Position numbers and translations under genes: made by a program
Notes under the pieces: generated by a model
Database searches by the model: none
Told to the model about the DNA's origin: nothing
Seen by the model: only the letters and a program-made list of their open reading frames with translations
Part shown: piece by piece, positions 48,240 through 60,134 of the stretch
Layout of the letters: the number at the start of each line of letters is the position of its first letter
How positions within the stretch are numbered: position 1 is the first letter of the stretch
NCBI GenBank assembly: GCA_021234155.1
Contig: JAJEKV010000080.1
Coordinates: 5,046,112 to 5,110,111 of the forward strand
From: Isoetes taiwanensis
Lineage: Eukaryota > Streptophyta > Lycopodiopsida > Isoetales > Isoetaceae
Reading direction: 5' to 3'
DNA length: 64,000 bases

Positions 48240-51200
48240 TTAACTTTAAGGGGCTTCTTCATGCCGGGCCCTGTAAGAAGCCTTGGGGGCAACCTCAAGA
48301 GTGTGGAATGCCTCACATGGAGGTGCCTCTGGAGCTACCGGCCGACCTGTCCACCCGACTTCTCCACTCGCCTCCCGCAGCCTTTCATCGAATATGCTCC
48401 TTCCTCAACCTCCGTGGATGCTATGCAATGCTTGCAAGATGCTTTGAGCTTCCTGGACTTTCTGTTTGTTCTTCCCCTGTTCTTTATCCCCAGGGTGTAG
48501 CGAGCAACCTCTGAATTCGCGAGCAACCTTGTCCCAAAGGCCGGGCAAGAGTGTAGCGTGACCGGGATCTGTGCCAGAACGGTATTTCTTCCGCCTTGAG
48601 CTGGATCTGTGTCGCCTGGAGCGGTCTCTGTGATGCCCGAGGATGATCTGTGGCCGGTGTTTCTGACCGCATTGCCTAAACCACCTCGGAGCAAGGAGAG
48701 TATGATTAACAATTACGGTGCTATTAGTCAAAACGAAGAAAAGAATGTTGAAATCAAATTACAACGAGAACATTCATTCTATACAACCGCATCCAATGAC
48801 GTGGAAGTAGTGTCTTTTCGACTCGCGAGTCGAAAGGCCCATAAAGTCAAAAGTACAACCATTCTCATTAGAATATGGTTGCATCCAATCACACACGGAA
48901 GCATACAAATGCTTTTGTCAACGAGACAACCAGATGCCTTCTCGACTCATGAAGTCGAGAAAGGCCCGTGAAACCCAATGTACAAGCATTATCATAATAG
49001 ATTGTGGTCGCATCCAAATCACAATCAAACATACAAATGGTTTCATCAACACGATAGCATGCCTTTCTCGACTCGTGAGTCGAGAAAGGCATCAAAACCT
49101 CAATATACAAGTATATTCATTACAAAATGGTCAATACATGTGTTCACGCTCGATTACAATATTCACACAATTTGACTATCCGAAAGCAGGGTCACTCTTC
49201 TTGTTCACCAAAATATTTATCGTCCATAGCTTTCATGATCGGCTTGCTCTCCGGATCGGGTTCCGTGAGGCTCTGGATAGTTCAAACACATCGGGCGACA
49301 AGAATGGCAAAGAGGGATTCCGCCAAGACAGGACAGAGTCCGAAGGACAACCACCTATCCGCCTCTCATATTCTTCAGGTCGATATGGCTTAGCAATGAT
49401 TGTATTTTTGCTGCGTTATGATAGCACTTGTAGGCGAGTCGCCTATGATCAGCCGTGTTGTGTTTGCCATAGTCCTGAATTGCTCATAAACGTTGTCCCA
49501 AATTTTCACCATTATAGGCTTCCCCTTTGTGATGGTTTCGGATCGAGGTCCTTCACATGCTCGACCCTTTCGCTTCCCCAAACGAACTTGAACTTCAAAA
49601 CTGAAATGCCGAGAACACCAAGAACATTGACAATATTTTTCTTTGCCATACAAGACCATATGCCCACTTCAATCCCCTGCCGTGCACCATTCAATAATTT
49701 CCCTTAGCTCTAGGCCCTCGGATACACTATTTTATGCTCTGCTTTTGATTGGGATCCGCGAGGTGTTAATCTCGGGACGCCTTTTGTCGTGGTATACCGC
49801 AGCCTAATACTCCATTGACGCCAAATATTACAAGCTTGGTGGGACCACCGGATCCCAGCTTGAGTTTGGCTCACCATATTTCCGTTCATCGATCCAAATG
49901 CGGATCATTATCTTCTCCGGTCCTTTCTCGTCATTAGCAGTGTCTTGCTTCCGATTGTCTTTGGGAAGTGCATTCTCCTCCTCGTGAAGTGAACCGATGC
50001 TTTCCAATGACAATGATCCGAGTCGCTGACACGAATTCCCCGAAATGATGACATCCGCCGAAGGAACGAGTTTTCTCGACTCATGAAGTCGAGAATGAAA
50101 AGAAAAGGTATTGAAAGGAAACGAGTTTTCTCGACTCGCAAGTCGAGAAACACCGATAGAGCAAAGTAAACTCACCTCAATCTCGTGTTTTCAATAATGT
50201 TTTCGGCAAAGATTCTGGTCCAAACCTTCGACATTCTCGCCTCCGCCGCCTTTGTCTCCCCTCGCCCTCGTCGTCTTTATCGCTTCCATTTGTCTTCCTC
50301 CCCTTGAAATGCTCATGAAGCGCATCCATGTATGACCGAATAGTTTCAACCATGTCCTTATTTCCAACCACGGATATAGGTTTCATTCCAAACAAAGATA
50401 GCCCCCCGAGAGAGAACAAAGCCATTCATGTACCACTCGCATACAATTTGATCTTCCCACCAAGCTGGTTATGAAGTACTTGATAACTCTTGGCCGGATA
50501 GGAATTCTATGTATAGGACCGGGTCGCACCATCTTTGCTGACCTTGTCCATCGATGGAACATCCTCCATAAACCTGCCCCCTTCCGTGGTTCCATCCGCT
50601 CTTGAGAGATCATGAACTTGTCGAGATAATGATGCTCGCTAGACCACCACTTATCCAGTCGACCGTCGATCTTGAAATCAAAACCAAAACTATGTTGGCA
50701 AAGCTTGGTGCCTTCGGCAAGCCAAGTCCGCACTCATGATCAAGTTCAGATATGGAGTGCATGATCTTGTTGGTGAAGTTAATATCACCGCCCATTGGGA
50801 GACAAAGCAGGTTGTCCGATTGCCCCGCATGCAAAAAGACAAGGAAACCGAAAGTATCCAGTGTCGGTCATGTCCGCATTAACGCCTTGTACCACCGCTT
50901 CTATGTCAGCTTTTGTCATAAAAAGGGTGGGGTCTTCGATCATATTGATGGCAAATAGTGCCACGGGTCCAAAAGCCTGCACCACCAAATCCCTTGTGTC
51001 CCAAAGTAACCAGAAATGGGGGAGCTATCGTCCGCCTTTAAATGGGACCACCCCTAATCCAAGCTTCCTCTTCGAAATTGCCATAGCACGCTCGTGGAAA
51101 GGAAGGGTTTTGACGCTACGCTTTCAGCTTGGTGTTGATGTAGGGTTGACATAGACGGTTCAATTCCTTCATGTCTTCCTCATCAAGGGCAGCCTTTTCC

Positions 51201-53560
51201 TTGTAATAATCAAAATCATGGTATTCATTAGATGCAACGCTGCGTAACTCCCCGATGCCTTCTTCTAACGAGACGCTGCCGCTTTTAGGACTGTGGGCAT
51301 AATCCTTTGGCCCCGTGCATTTTAGAACTCCCGGTCTTCCTTAGCGTGATTGTTCCATCCAAGATTTTGCCTTGTAGGTCAAGCGCTTTTTTCCGCGTGA
51401 GGCCCCAGATCCTCTTCATGAACTGCTTGTCAAACAACTTGGGGTCCGCCTGCTTTGAAATTCTCCATTGCTGTCCTTCGCCTTGCCTCTTGTCCATTGA
51501 GCCCATATCTCAGTCCATTTCTCCCGACCGCCTTCGCTAAGAATGAGGTCATATTGGTCCGAGAGAGAGACCCCCGCCTTTCCTTGGTGTTCTCTTCTTC
51601 TTCTCCTCTTCTTCCTCTCCCTCATCATCTTCCTGTCCCTCCAGCAGAACATATCTCAAGATAGTTTCTCAAAGGTCTTCCACTTATCCGAGGGAGCCCT
51701 TGCTTCCTTTAGGACGCCGAGGACAACCCAATGCTTTCCAATCGCTGCCTAGCGTGTATGATCCGGTCGATAAGGGCTGCATTCAGTCAATGTACCAATG
51801 TCGAGCATGAAAGTATCTACAAACACCGAATAAACAAGAATAGTAGTTCGGGTTTTTCTCGACTCATGAAATGAGAAAGTCCCTTGAATGTCTAATTTTC
51901 TTTTACTTATTTTTCGACTCAGCGAAGTCGAAAAGCTCGCATCCTTTGATTTTCTCAGGATACTCCTCGCTTTCTTTGCCTCAGAAGTCGAAACCCCCTG
52001 AGAATCGGGTAAATGTTAGATGGTAGGGCTTTCGACCAAACGAAGTCAGAAAGTCCCTTGAATGTCTAATTTTCTTTTTTTTCTTAGCGGGGTTTTCGAC
52101 TCGCGAATGGAAAAGCTCGTATCCCTTGAATTTTCTCAGTTACCCACTGATAATTTTCTCGACTCGGAGTCGAGAAACCCCAGTGATAATCGGCAAATGT
52201 TAGGATGGTAGGGCTTTCTCGACTCGCGAGTCGAGAATGGAAAGATTCGTAGAGTTATTTACCTTACGAGCCGGCACTCGCGCTATTGTGTTCGCAAAGG
52301 CTAATACGCCGGCCAGTTCGGTTGCCGGGCGCCTCCGCCGAAAGAACTCGGCAGACTCTCGCTGGCATATCTATCCTTGATCCTTTTTTTTGCACCTCCT
52401 TTCCTCCGCCTGCAATACTTGAAGCCGCCTCACCGAATGCCGCCGACCGCCTACAACCCGTAACCGGACGCCTTTTTCCCTTCGATCTTCCTCGGACTTC
52501 CAAATGAACAACTCATTTGTCGATCCGCTAAAGGTATGACATCCGCAGCATTGATCTCGCAACAGATGTCGCACCATCGTTCGTAATCTCCAAAGATGTG
52601 TGCTGGATTAAATTCCTCGTGGTTGAACAAGACGGCATCTCCCGTGCAAACCTTCAAATTGCCTAATGTCCAAAGCAGCAGCTTTGTGTGATATTCCCAA
52701 CGGATAATACCGAGCTAGCCGCCCATTTTCTCAGGCCCTCTGAAAATCCTGATCCGATCATCCGATCCATTATTGGAGAGTCGACCATATCTTCGCCTCC
52801 TTCGGCCATCCGATTCCTCCCGTGTGGTGTCATCTTTCCCCATTTTTGTTTTTTGGTGGACTTTTTGTGTATGAACCACAACTTCATTCCCCATCAGAGA
52901 GTGTTGTAGAGCCTTCAAAGACAAAGAGAAGTGAAGCTCCCCATATTGAATGCTTTTTCCCCGACTCGAAATCTCCATACCAAGCTCCCCTCGATGTTAG
53001 GGTTCCGCCTCCTTCATCCCTTCCAGATCCTTCCACCCAAGGTTCTCGACAATTTAAAGGCGCCGCCTTTTTTCGTGCCCTTAGCCTTGCTCATGGAAGA
53101 GTGAGAATAATTTGAAACTCGCTAATTTTTGGTGCGATAGAACTTACTCTTTCCGGGCAGTCCCCGACATGTAGTGTTAAATGCTTCAATCAAGCGCAGA
53201 GATGGAGAGCACAACACCGATTTTCTTGTACTTGTCTCCGAGCTCTTCTTGTCCCTTTGGTGTAGAAACAGATCTTTCTCCTTCCCACTTGTCGATACCT
53301 CGACATACCACCAAGAATCTGGCCAAGAAGCTCGCCTCCAAATTCCTCGATGACGAAGAATGGAGTTCGCCGATCACCAAAGAGTCCGAGGTGAATGCCG
53401 CAAGAAGAAAGGATGGATCGCTTAAGGTATTCCGGCAAAAGAAAACCTCGTGAGCTCACCTGGGGCGTTTGTCTTCTTCTTCTTGTCGCCGCCGGTAGAA
53501 GATCCTCCGGCGCCGCTTTGGACGGAGTCGCCATGTCTCATGATGCCCTCTCATCCTCTT
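48240..53560 (-). CDS. Unknown minus-strand gene region with exon-like segments
   Basis: There is no recognised family. A candidate start is at 53534 (MATPSKAAPEDLLPAATRRR, then a CAG/GTGAGC donor). Coding-like pieces follow. One is 52657-52490 with KVCTGDAVLFNHEEFNPAH and ERWCDICCEINAADVIPLA, Cys-rich. One is about 51790-51420, with acceptor GAATGCAG, then LIDRIIHARQRLESIGLSSA and WKTFEKL, then a basic Arg/Lys run. Others are 50988-50785 (VVQAFGPVALFAINMIED) and 50026-49885 (acceptor GTGTCAG, then SLSLESIGSLHEEENALPKD, donor GTGAGC). A further piece at 49660-49390 includes YGKEKYCQCSWC. Adjacent pieces are in different frames, so introns, frameshifts or both are present. Its place opposite the transposase gene suggests an accessory transposon protein; that is inference. 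Confidence 0.35.
48816..49087. repeat. Palindrome cluster 1 (three copies)
   Basis: Palindromes related to TCTCGACTCGCGAGTCGAGA lie at 48816-48835, 48939-48961 and 49064-49087, about 120 bp apart, each followed by AAGGC. A half copy is at 48038-48055. The centres vary (CGCG, CATGAA, CGTG) while the arms stay complementary. Confidence 0.9.
50073..50149. repeat. Palindrome cluster 2 (two copies)
   Basis: 50073-50095 (centre CATGAA) and 50128-50149 (centre CGCA). They lie between two exon-like segments, just beyond a GAG/GTGAGT donor at 50176 on the minus strand, so probably in an intron. Confidence 0.9.
51856..52237. repeat. Palindrome cluster 3 (seven copies)
   Basis: Copies at about 51856, 51912, 51980, 52029, 52093, 52156 and 52216. 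The last is a perfect palindrome of 22 bp. Spacers also repeat: AGTCCCTTGAATGTCTAATT occurs at 51879 and 52051, and a block with AATGTTAGGATGGTAGGGCT recurs. The cluster fills the gap between exon-like segments of the minus gene. Confidence 0.9.
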
Positions 53561-54691
53561 CGGACCCCCTCAGAATTAAGTTTCCTCCGGCGTTGAGTTT
53601 TAGGACTGCATGTAAAAAGATCGGGCGTGTTCTTTAGTTTGAACTTAAGGACATGCAATCATTTATGAAACAAAGCGGGCTAAGGGTACAAAGACGGCCG
53701 GCTTTAGCCCGCCCAAACACTATTTCAAATTTAATCACATCAAGGGACTAAGTGAGCGGAGCGAAGTTTATCTTCCCCGCGCATTGGGGACCCGAAGTTC
53801 GAGGGGAGCATCGACTATAAGCGACTTCCCGAATGGCGCCGCGACGACGTAAGTCGCTAACAAATGCCTTGCATATGTGTTTTTTCCCGACCGCCCCTAT
53901 TGCAAGCAGCTGATTTGATCGATGAGCACGGAGCTAAGGTAGGAAGCGGAGAGGAGCCGCCAGACACGGAACTCTACATCAGCATGCGCCATGGAATGGG
54001 GATACGCGAGAATCGCAGCGATACAAGTATTAGATGCGAATACACTCTTGAAGAGACCGATGTAAGAAGCAAACACTCTAGGTGAGGTCATGGGATCCGT
54101 ATACAAAGGGCCCAAGGAATTACCGCGAAGAAGAGAAGAGGTGAGATGCCTATGTTATTTCGCTTGTAGAACATGCCGCCCGTGTTTAAAATAATGGAGA
54201 TGATTTATCCAAAGATTTTTCAGCTTCGAGAGATGATTTATCTCCTCGGGTCGAGAGATGCTCGGCAAGGAAACAATGGATCGGGGTTAATGAACAGCCC
54301 GCTTTAGGTGTCTTTTTCATGGTGTTTTCTTGGAATGTTGTGCATAGATCGCTAGGTCTAAGGCCCGTGAGATGCGGGTTCAAATGCATCCTCTTGTAGT
54401 TAGTCGGAGGGGCCTCCACCCAACCCAACCACTCCTCTTCGCAATATTCGAGGAAGATGGTTCAAGGAGAGTGGCTCGCATGTGCTAGAGGCACTTGGGA
54501 CTAAAAAACAGAGAATACAAAGTGCAAGAGGTTGTAGAGAATGCAAGCCTTGGCTTCCTCTCGCGGGTTTCCCCAGGGTTAGTTGTAGAGGCCCCCACCC
54601 CCTAGTTGTAGAGGCCCCCACCCCGATGGTTAATGTTGACCGGGTCGAGGCCACCGCTACCATACAATGTGAGAATTGGTCGGTTAAGGGA

Positions 54692-55768
54692 TTTCTCGAA
54701 TTTGCGAGTCGAGAATGCGATCGTTATTTCGTTTACATTTTCACTGCAAGTCGAGAATGCCTTGGCCATCCGTAACTCCGGTTAGTACACACCGAGCCGC
54801 TGGCTAAGGCATTCCCGACTCGCGAGGCGAGAATGCGACATTTCAGGAGAATTGGTTGGTTAGAGGATTCTCAGCGAAGTCGAGAATGCATCGTTGGCTT
54901 CATGTTTGCTATCCGACTTCGCAAGTCGAGAATGCCTTAGCCATCGAGAACCCTGATGGTACACATGGAGTGCCGGTTAGTAAGGCATTCCCGACTCACG
55001 AGCCGAGAATGCATACAAAGAAGCTCGTGGTTTCCCCGTGGTTGTTAAGAGTTGGCCCGCAGACAACAAAACAACTTCCCCTTCGCAATGTCCGAGGAAG
55101 ATAGAAGGAGAGTTGTTAAGACCGCCTGCAGCCAGCTCTAGAGTGTATTAGAGCTGGCCGCTTTCACTCACGAGCCGAGAAAGCTGCCAAAGATCTTCGG
55201 GTTAATCGCCGAGGCCTCCACTCAATCGAGCCCATCCCCTTCGCAATATTCACTTTAAGATGGTTCAAGGAGACGGTCTTTGATTGGGTAGAGGCCACCA
55301 CACCACACACAGTGAGAGAATTGTTGTTAAGAGTTGGCCTCATAGACAAAGAAAACCACTTTCCTTCGCAATGTCCGAGGAAGATAGAAGGAGAGTGGTT
55401 AAGACTGCCTCACAGCCAACTCTAGAGTGCACTAGAGTTTGCGCTTTTTCGACCACGAAGTCGAGAAAGCTGCCAGCACTTCAGTGGTTAGTCGCCGAGG
55501 CCTCCACCCAGCCGAGCCAGTCCCTTCGCAATATTCGGCGAGCATGGTTCAAGGAGAGTGGCTCGACTGGTGGAGGCACTCGCGACCGCACAAAGGGCCA
55601 TTGGCAGAATCACATTTTCGACTCACGAGTCGAGAAGGCCGCAGCAGAAGTTCTAAAAGAATGTGAAGACATTGCAGCAGCGGTAATTCGGACATGAAGT
55701 CGAATCTCATCTCCGCCATCAGCCCGTGAGTGTAGACTTCCTCTTCTCGCACTCATGAAGTCGAAGAA
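54692..55768. repeat. Palindrome cluster 4 (about eleven copies)
   Basis: Copies, many imperfect, at about 54692, 54747, 54812, 54867, 54912, 54987, 55162, 55445, 55614, 55692 and 55744. Most are followed by AATGC or AAGC. They lie in the spacer between the two opposed genes. Several have one damaged arm (for example CGAGGCGAGA), so copies differ in age. Confidence 0.85.
55044..55590. repeat. ~275 bp tandem duplication in the spacer
   Basis: 55044-55321 and 55322-55590 align over their full length with moderate divergence. Shared landmarks are GTTAAGAGTTGGCC, CAATGTCCGAGGAAGATAGA, GCCGAGGCCTCCAC and GATGGTTCAAGGAGA. Each unit has a palindrome at the same place. A partial third unit is at 54400-54500. 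Confidence 0.8.
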
Positions 55769-55859
55769 GGCCCACAGATTTCCCCCGGATCGCTGGCAAG
55801 CTGAAGTATTCTCAACTGCCACTCCTTCTCGCATGTCTCCTCGCAAGGGATTTGCCGTG

Positions 55860-56760
55860 AGTTAGAAATGGAGATTCTATAAAGCAATTCCTATTCTTAG
55901 TTCTTGCCGAGAAAGACATTCCTAGTTATGTTCTCGTTAATGCTCTGCAATATCTTACTTCCTAACACCAGTCTCTCGATGATTTCTATCTCGGTTGCTT
56001 GCTACTACTCTAACCACTATTCTCACTTGTGCCCGTACAAATGTATTCAACTCAACCACAAGCAAGAAAAAGATAACAAAAAACAGAAAAAACAATACAA
56101 AGATTAATGAGATTAATGAGAAAACAGAGAACAAAGGAGAACAAGATGAGAGAACAAAGGGAGAACAAAGACAGAAAAAATGAGATTAAAAAAGGGTATG
56201 ATATTACAAAACATACCCGAAGATTTGCTTGGATGAGGAGGAGGCTTCCGAGTTCTCTTCCATGTTGGCAAAGCGTGAATAAGGATTTGCTCGGGTCAGA
56301 ATTGTATCGGGATTAATAAGAGCCTCTAACAACAAATATAAGTAAAAATGCACTAAAGGACTTACGTAAAACTAAAAGCAAAGACTAAAAAGGGCCTCAC
56401 TTTCTTCTCGAGGCGGAACGCCCGGCCGAACAATGAATCATATGAGAACTTCGGGCGGCCGAAGCGCCCCGATCCGGCCGACCAAGCCAAGCCGTCATAA
56501 GATTGCCTTTGAATCGCTTTGCTCGATCGATCGCCGATCGGAAAAGCGGGCGCTTTAAGGAAAACAGGAGCTCAAGAGTGAACAGAGAAAACAGGGAGGA
56601 AGAATGGTCGGGGAGAGGAAGAGGGTGCGAAGCACTCGGCTGCACCCCGAACCTCGTAAAAGTGCAATAATAAACTTCATCACGCAGGGCCATGCCCTCC
56701 ATGACGTGGCAAAGGCGGATTAGCCGACGTGGGTTACGGTTTTCACCTCAAGAGGCGCCA
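55860..56760. other. Spacer of the large element, no gene recognised
   Basis: An A-rich run at 56060-56200 reads through as Lys/Glu/Asn-rich ORFs that are probably not coding. A minus ORF at 56702-56397 has no known domain. Confidence 0.4.
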
Positions 56761-56779
56761 CGTGGCCATGACAAGATAT

Positions 56780-57050
56780 GAAACGGTAGGTTATATGTTT
56801 ATATATGTTATCTTATGTATTTAATAAGGTTTCAATGGTTGAATAGTTTCAATGGTTATATATGGTTACAATGTTTACATATGGTTTAGAATGAGTGTGG
56901 TTGTATGCTTTAATATGGTTATATGATTTTAGTTAATATGGTTGTATGATTTAATATGGTTATATTTAATATGTTTGTATGGTTTTATATGGTTCATATG
57001 GTCATATTTGTGGTGTTTGGGGCTATATGGTTTTAATGTGAGCTTTTTCA
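56780..57050 (+). repeat. AT-rich TATGGTT repeat tract
   Basis: Many variants of TTTATATGGTT and TTGTATGATTTAATATGG in loose tandem. The tract ends at a good acceptor (TTTTTCATTCAG, 57055) just before the transposase-like start codon. It may be a promoter or 5' intron. The ORF that reads through it (MYDLIWLYLICLYGF) is an artefact of the repeat. Confidence 0.6.
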
Positions 57051-57067
57051 TTCAGGGAGCATGTGAG

Positions 57068-57667
57068 ATGAGTAAAATGGAGCCAGGGAAGTCCAAAGGA
57101 GGCCATTGCCCTAGGCTCCAATGGAGGAAGATGGGTTGCCTTTTGTTGCACCCTTGCAACAAGACGGTATTTGCAGAGGGCATAATAACTGCAGTTGATC
57201 CATTTGATAGTGTGAATGATGAGAGGCTGGGAGATGAACATCTTGGAGTTGGCATTGTGAAGCTTCTTATCGAAGTTGATACAATCATGTCCCAGGGAAG
57301 CTCTAGTGATTGCATTGTGTGCTCAGGGGTGCTGGAGTCCCAAGCTCAATTGAGATGGCCAATTAGATATATTACACACAAGAATGGTGATATTCTAGAA
57401 TGCCCTACTGAACTACACACCCCAAGGCCCACCCAAGGCCATGTGGAAGATTTGGTGGTCGATGAGCATCCTTTGATCACAAGGAAGAGACGCTATGTCT
57501 TTCATAAAAGGCAGCCAAAGGTGCCCAAGAGGCCTAGAAGTGACAAATATTTAGAAAGGATGGAAAGTATGGCACCAACCAAAGAAAACCTGGAGGCAAT
57601 TAGGGGACAAGAGTGTTGCAACCTAGATTGCACAAAGGCAAAGCATAATGTGGACTCGTGCAGATAA
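57068..57667 (+). pseudogene. Transposase-like gene, N-terminal part (DUF8039-like)
   Basis: 199 codons from MSKMEPGKSKG. HPCNKTVFAEGIITAVDPFD, then LGVGIVKLLIEVD and RWPIRYI resemble the DUF8039 domain found in plant transposon proteins (V-A-x-G-x-I...D-P...V...W-P). A basic stretch RKRRYVFHKRQPKVPKRPR follows and may be a nuclear localisation signal. The end, GQECCNLDCTKAKHNVDSC, is Cys-rich and may begin a zinc-binding module. Start chosen: the first Met after the acceptor at 57055. The frame ends in TAA at 57667 although related sequence continues in other frames. Confidence 0.5.
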
Positions 57668-57699
57668 GGTCCCAATACATTGGACAGCTTCAAAAAGAT

Positions 57700-58980
57700 A
57701 GGATTAATTTCATTTACTCCTTGTGTAGGAATTCCAGCTATGATGAAAGCACATGACGGCTACTATATCAATTGAGGGGCATGAAGGTATGTATGAGAGC
57801 ATTGATATGGATTCTTGGGGTGAGCAAGTCTTCATTTTACGAGATCTGGGGAGCAAAGTTAGAAAAGGGCACACTGTTCCAACATGGTAATGCACTCACT
57901 TTGAAACCTAGAGCAAATACTCTAAAGGCCATTGCGCCTCTTGAGAGCTTTGTGAGATACATGTCTCAATCTATGCCCCACAAGTCGAAGGTGAACGAGC
58001 ACGGTGTGCGAAGTGGTGCAAAAGAGTGTTGCCACAACACTATATCCAAAAGGAGTGCCTTAAGGAGGTCAACTCCATCCTAGAAACCACCGGAGGTAGG
58101 CCTCTTTCTCAATCACATTTCAGCAAGTTATGGAGCACTCACTTATCGGACGTGAGTGTCCTACAACACATGCCATTCTCAAAGTGCAACACCTGATTCA
58201 ACTCAAGGATACACTTGCATCAACTGCAATAGAGAAAGAAAGAATGGCAATTAGGGAGCAATTTGCAGATCACCAAAGGGACCAAATATCATGTAGACAG
58301 TTGTATTGGCAGTGGAGAACATTTTCTGAGATGCAGCCGGACAAATTTTTGTGTATAATTCATGATAAGATGGACCAACACAAGACTTTCTTGCCAAAGC
58401 TAGATCCTTTACCCAAGCGTTGTCAAAACGCTTTTCAGATGAAAGTAAGTCTGGCGGGTGTATTAACACATGGTCATGGAACCGGAACATATGGTCATTT
58501 TGTGCTTGATCTATGGAGAGATGATCCAAACTTCCATGTGAGCTCTATTTTCAAGTGCCTGAGAACACTAGAGAAAGGATCGATAGAAGGGAGGAGGTAT
58601 TCCCCTTCAGCACCCATTTTTGAGGCTTTGATGGATGATCAACCGCTTTGTTACCAAAGGCAGATAAAAAAGCTCACATCCAAGGTGTCTAGTGAATCAA
58701 GGAGGACTTGGGATGATTTCCCCTACTTGAGAAATCACCGCCTGAGGAGCTATGTGTTCGCTTGGACAACCGTTGGAAAGAAAACAAGAATAGATGGATG
58801 TTTGGGGCAATGTCATACTTGACAAAAGGGGAGTATTCAAAGTTGTGAAAGTGGGATTCATGATGGTTGGGCATACGCGATGATGATATAGATGGATTCT
58901 TTGAACTTTCTCCACCAAGATCAAGAGAAAAAACGTGACCACTCTCCCCGAACTAATGGATGTGTTTGAGAGCTGCATTG
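57700..58980 (+). pseudogene. Transposase-like gene, core part (DUF7869-like), frame-broken
   Basis: 57772-58083 contains ILGVSKSSFYEIWGAKLEKG and FVRYMSQSMPHKSKVNEHG. 58130-58822 contains IIHDKMDQHKTFLPKLDPLP, MKVSLAGVLTHGHGTGTYGH and FVLDLWRDDPNFHVSSIFKC. Then, after a shift near 58740, LDNRWKENKNRWMFGAMSYL and, after another shift near 58879, VGHT and DDDIDGFF appear. The order matches the DUF7869-type family (MDQxKT, LDNxxKENKNR, VGHTHEDIDxxFS), which I believe are transposase-like nuclease-fold proteins. The acidic residues would be candidate catalytic positions. At least three frame breaks mean this copy is inactive as read, unless some are sequencing errors. Confidence 0.6.
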
Positions 58981-59111
58981 ACCCCAACCCAATGGCTTTT
59001 TGATGGATGAGGTTGCAGATTGGAAATCATTTGTAGAAGGATACTTGCTAGATGGCAAGGACCAGTTGACAGACACACAAAAGCCACTTCAGTTCAAGTT
59101 TTGGGTTAGGG

Positions 59112-59963
59112 ATGGAATACCAATCATGCAATATAAGTGGAGACCAGGTGACAAGTTGTGGATGCCCCAGACAAGGTATCGAAGTTGTGGCAAAGGGGTG
59201 CTCTGGTGAAGTTCTCATTCCTAAAGGGCAGCCAAAACCACTACCTCCCTTCAAGACAAAAGACTCTAGCCAACCGGTGAAGGGCATCAAGGATTACATA
59301 ACGATCGATGATGTTCGAAATGGAAAGCACACCTCCACTCTTAAGAAAAATCAAATGGACTCCCTAATCAAGTACTGGGAGAAAGTTGTGACATGCTTAG
59401 AAACTGAACAGCCATGTGGGAGGGAGCTAAGAGACGGGTTCTTGCCAGAGTCAAGATGGGAGGGTTCTCAAGGTGCAAGCACGTCTAAGAATGCTCACTT
59501 GGGTCCCAACAAGGGTTCCAAGTGGTTTGTGGGAAGTAAGGCCTCAAAGCCGAAGTGGTTTGATCTTCCTGAGTGGGATCCCTTTGAGGACATCAAGGAA
59601 GGATACTTTGTGCTAGTAAGGCCTGATGATGAGGACTGTCCAATATGGTTAGGGGTGGCACTCTCTGATGTGACCACCACTATGCCTGATGGAGAGGAGT
59701 TGCGTCCTGGATTCCAAATTCAATATTGGGAGCCCATTGGGAGACACAAGAAGGGCAACTTGAAGGAGCAATACACTGACTGCTGGGAGAAGAAGTGGAG
59801 GGCAAATTATGCTGACCCTCAAAGGAGGGAATTGGTGGAGTGTGTGGTATGGTCATATCCAAGTTCTCACATTGCAAAAGACAACACACACAAGATCCCA
59901 AGAAAGGAGATGGACAAGGCCATGAGCAACCTCCATGCTATATCATTGTATGAGGGTACATAA
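59112..59963 (+). pseudogene. Transposase-like gene, C-terminal part
   Basis: A long open stretch. It continues the preceding frame piece 59000-59209 (ADWKSFVEGYLLDGKDQLTD) after a shift. The end contains EGYFVLVRPDDEDCPIWLGV and LRPGFQIQYWEPIG, a small beta-rich module like those ending related plant transposase-derived proteins. Then come KEQYTDCWEKKWRANYADPQ and SYPSSHIAKDNTHKIPRKEM. It stops at 59963, about 170 bp inside the right terminal repeat. The long open frame shows the decay is recent. Confidence 0.55.
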
Positions 59964-60134
59964 TATTGAGAAGTTTGAAAACTTTCTCAACTAGTGGTTT
60001 GTAAAATTTATGAGGAAAACAAGTAACCCAATTCTATGTGTGTCATGTGTAATTCTATTCAAGCAATCAATTCAGAAATTTCTTTTATGGTGTGTGAGTC
60101 CCATTTTCAGTCCGAGTCCCAAAATTCAAGATTT

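Noticed and set aside
48038-55768. CRISPR array
   Set aside because: The palindromes vary in sequence and spacing, the spacers are not of equal length, and the DNA is eukaryotic.
56942-57067. Upstream extension of the transposase-like ORF with a run of Ile/Leu/Trp/Tyr
   Set aside because: It reads through an AT-rich repeat and a splice acceptor; the start at 57068 is better supported.
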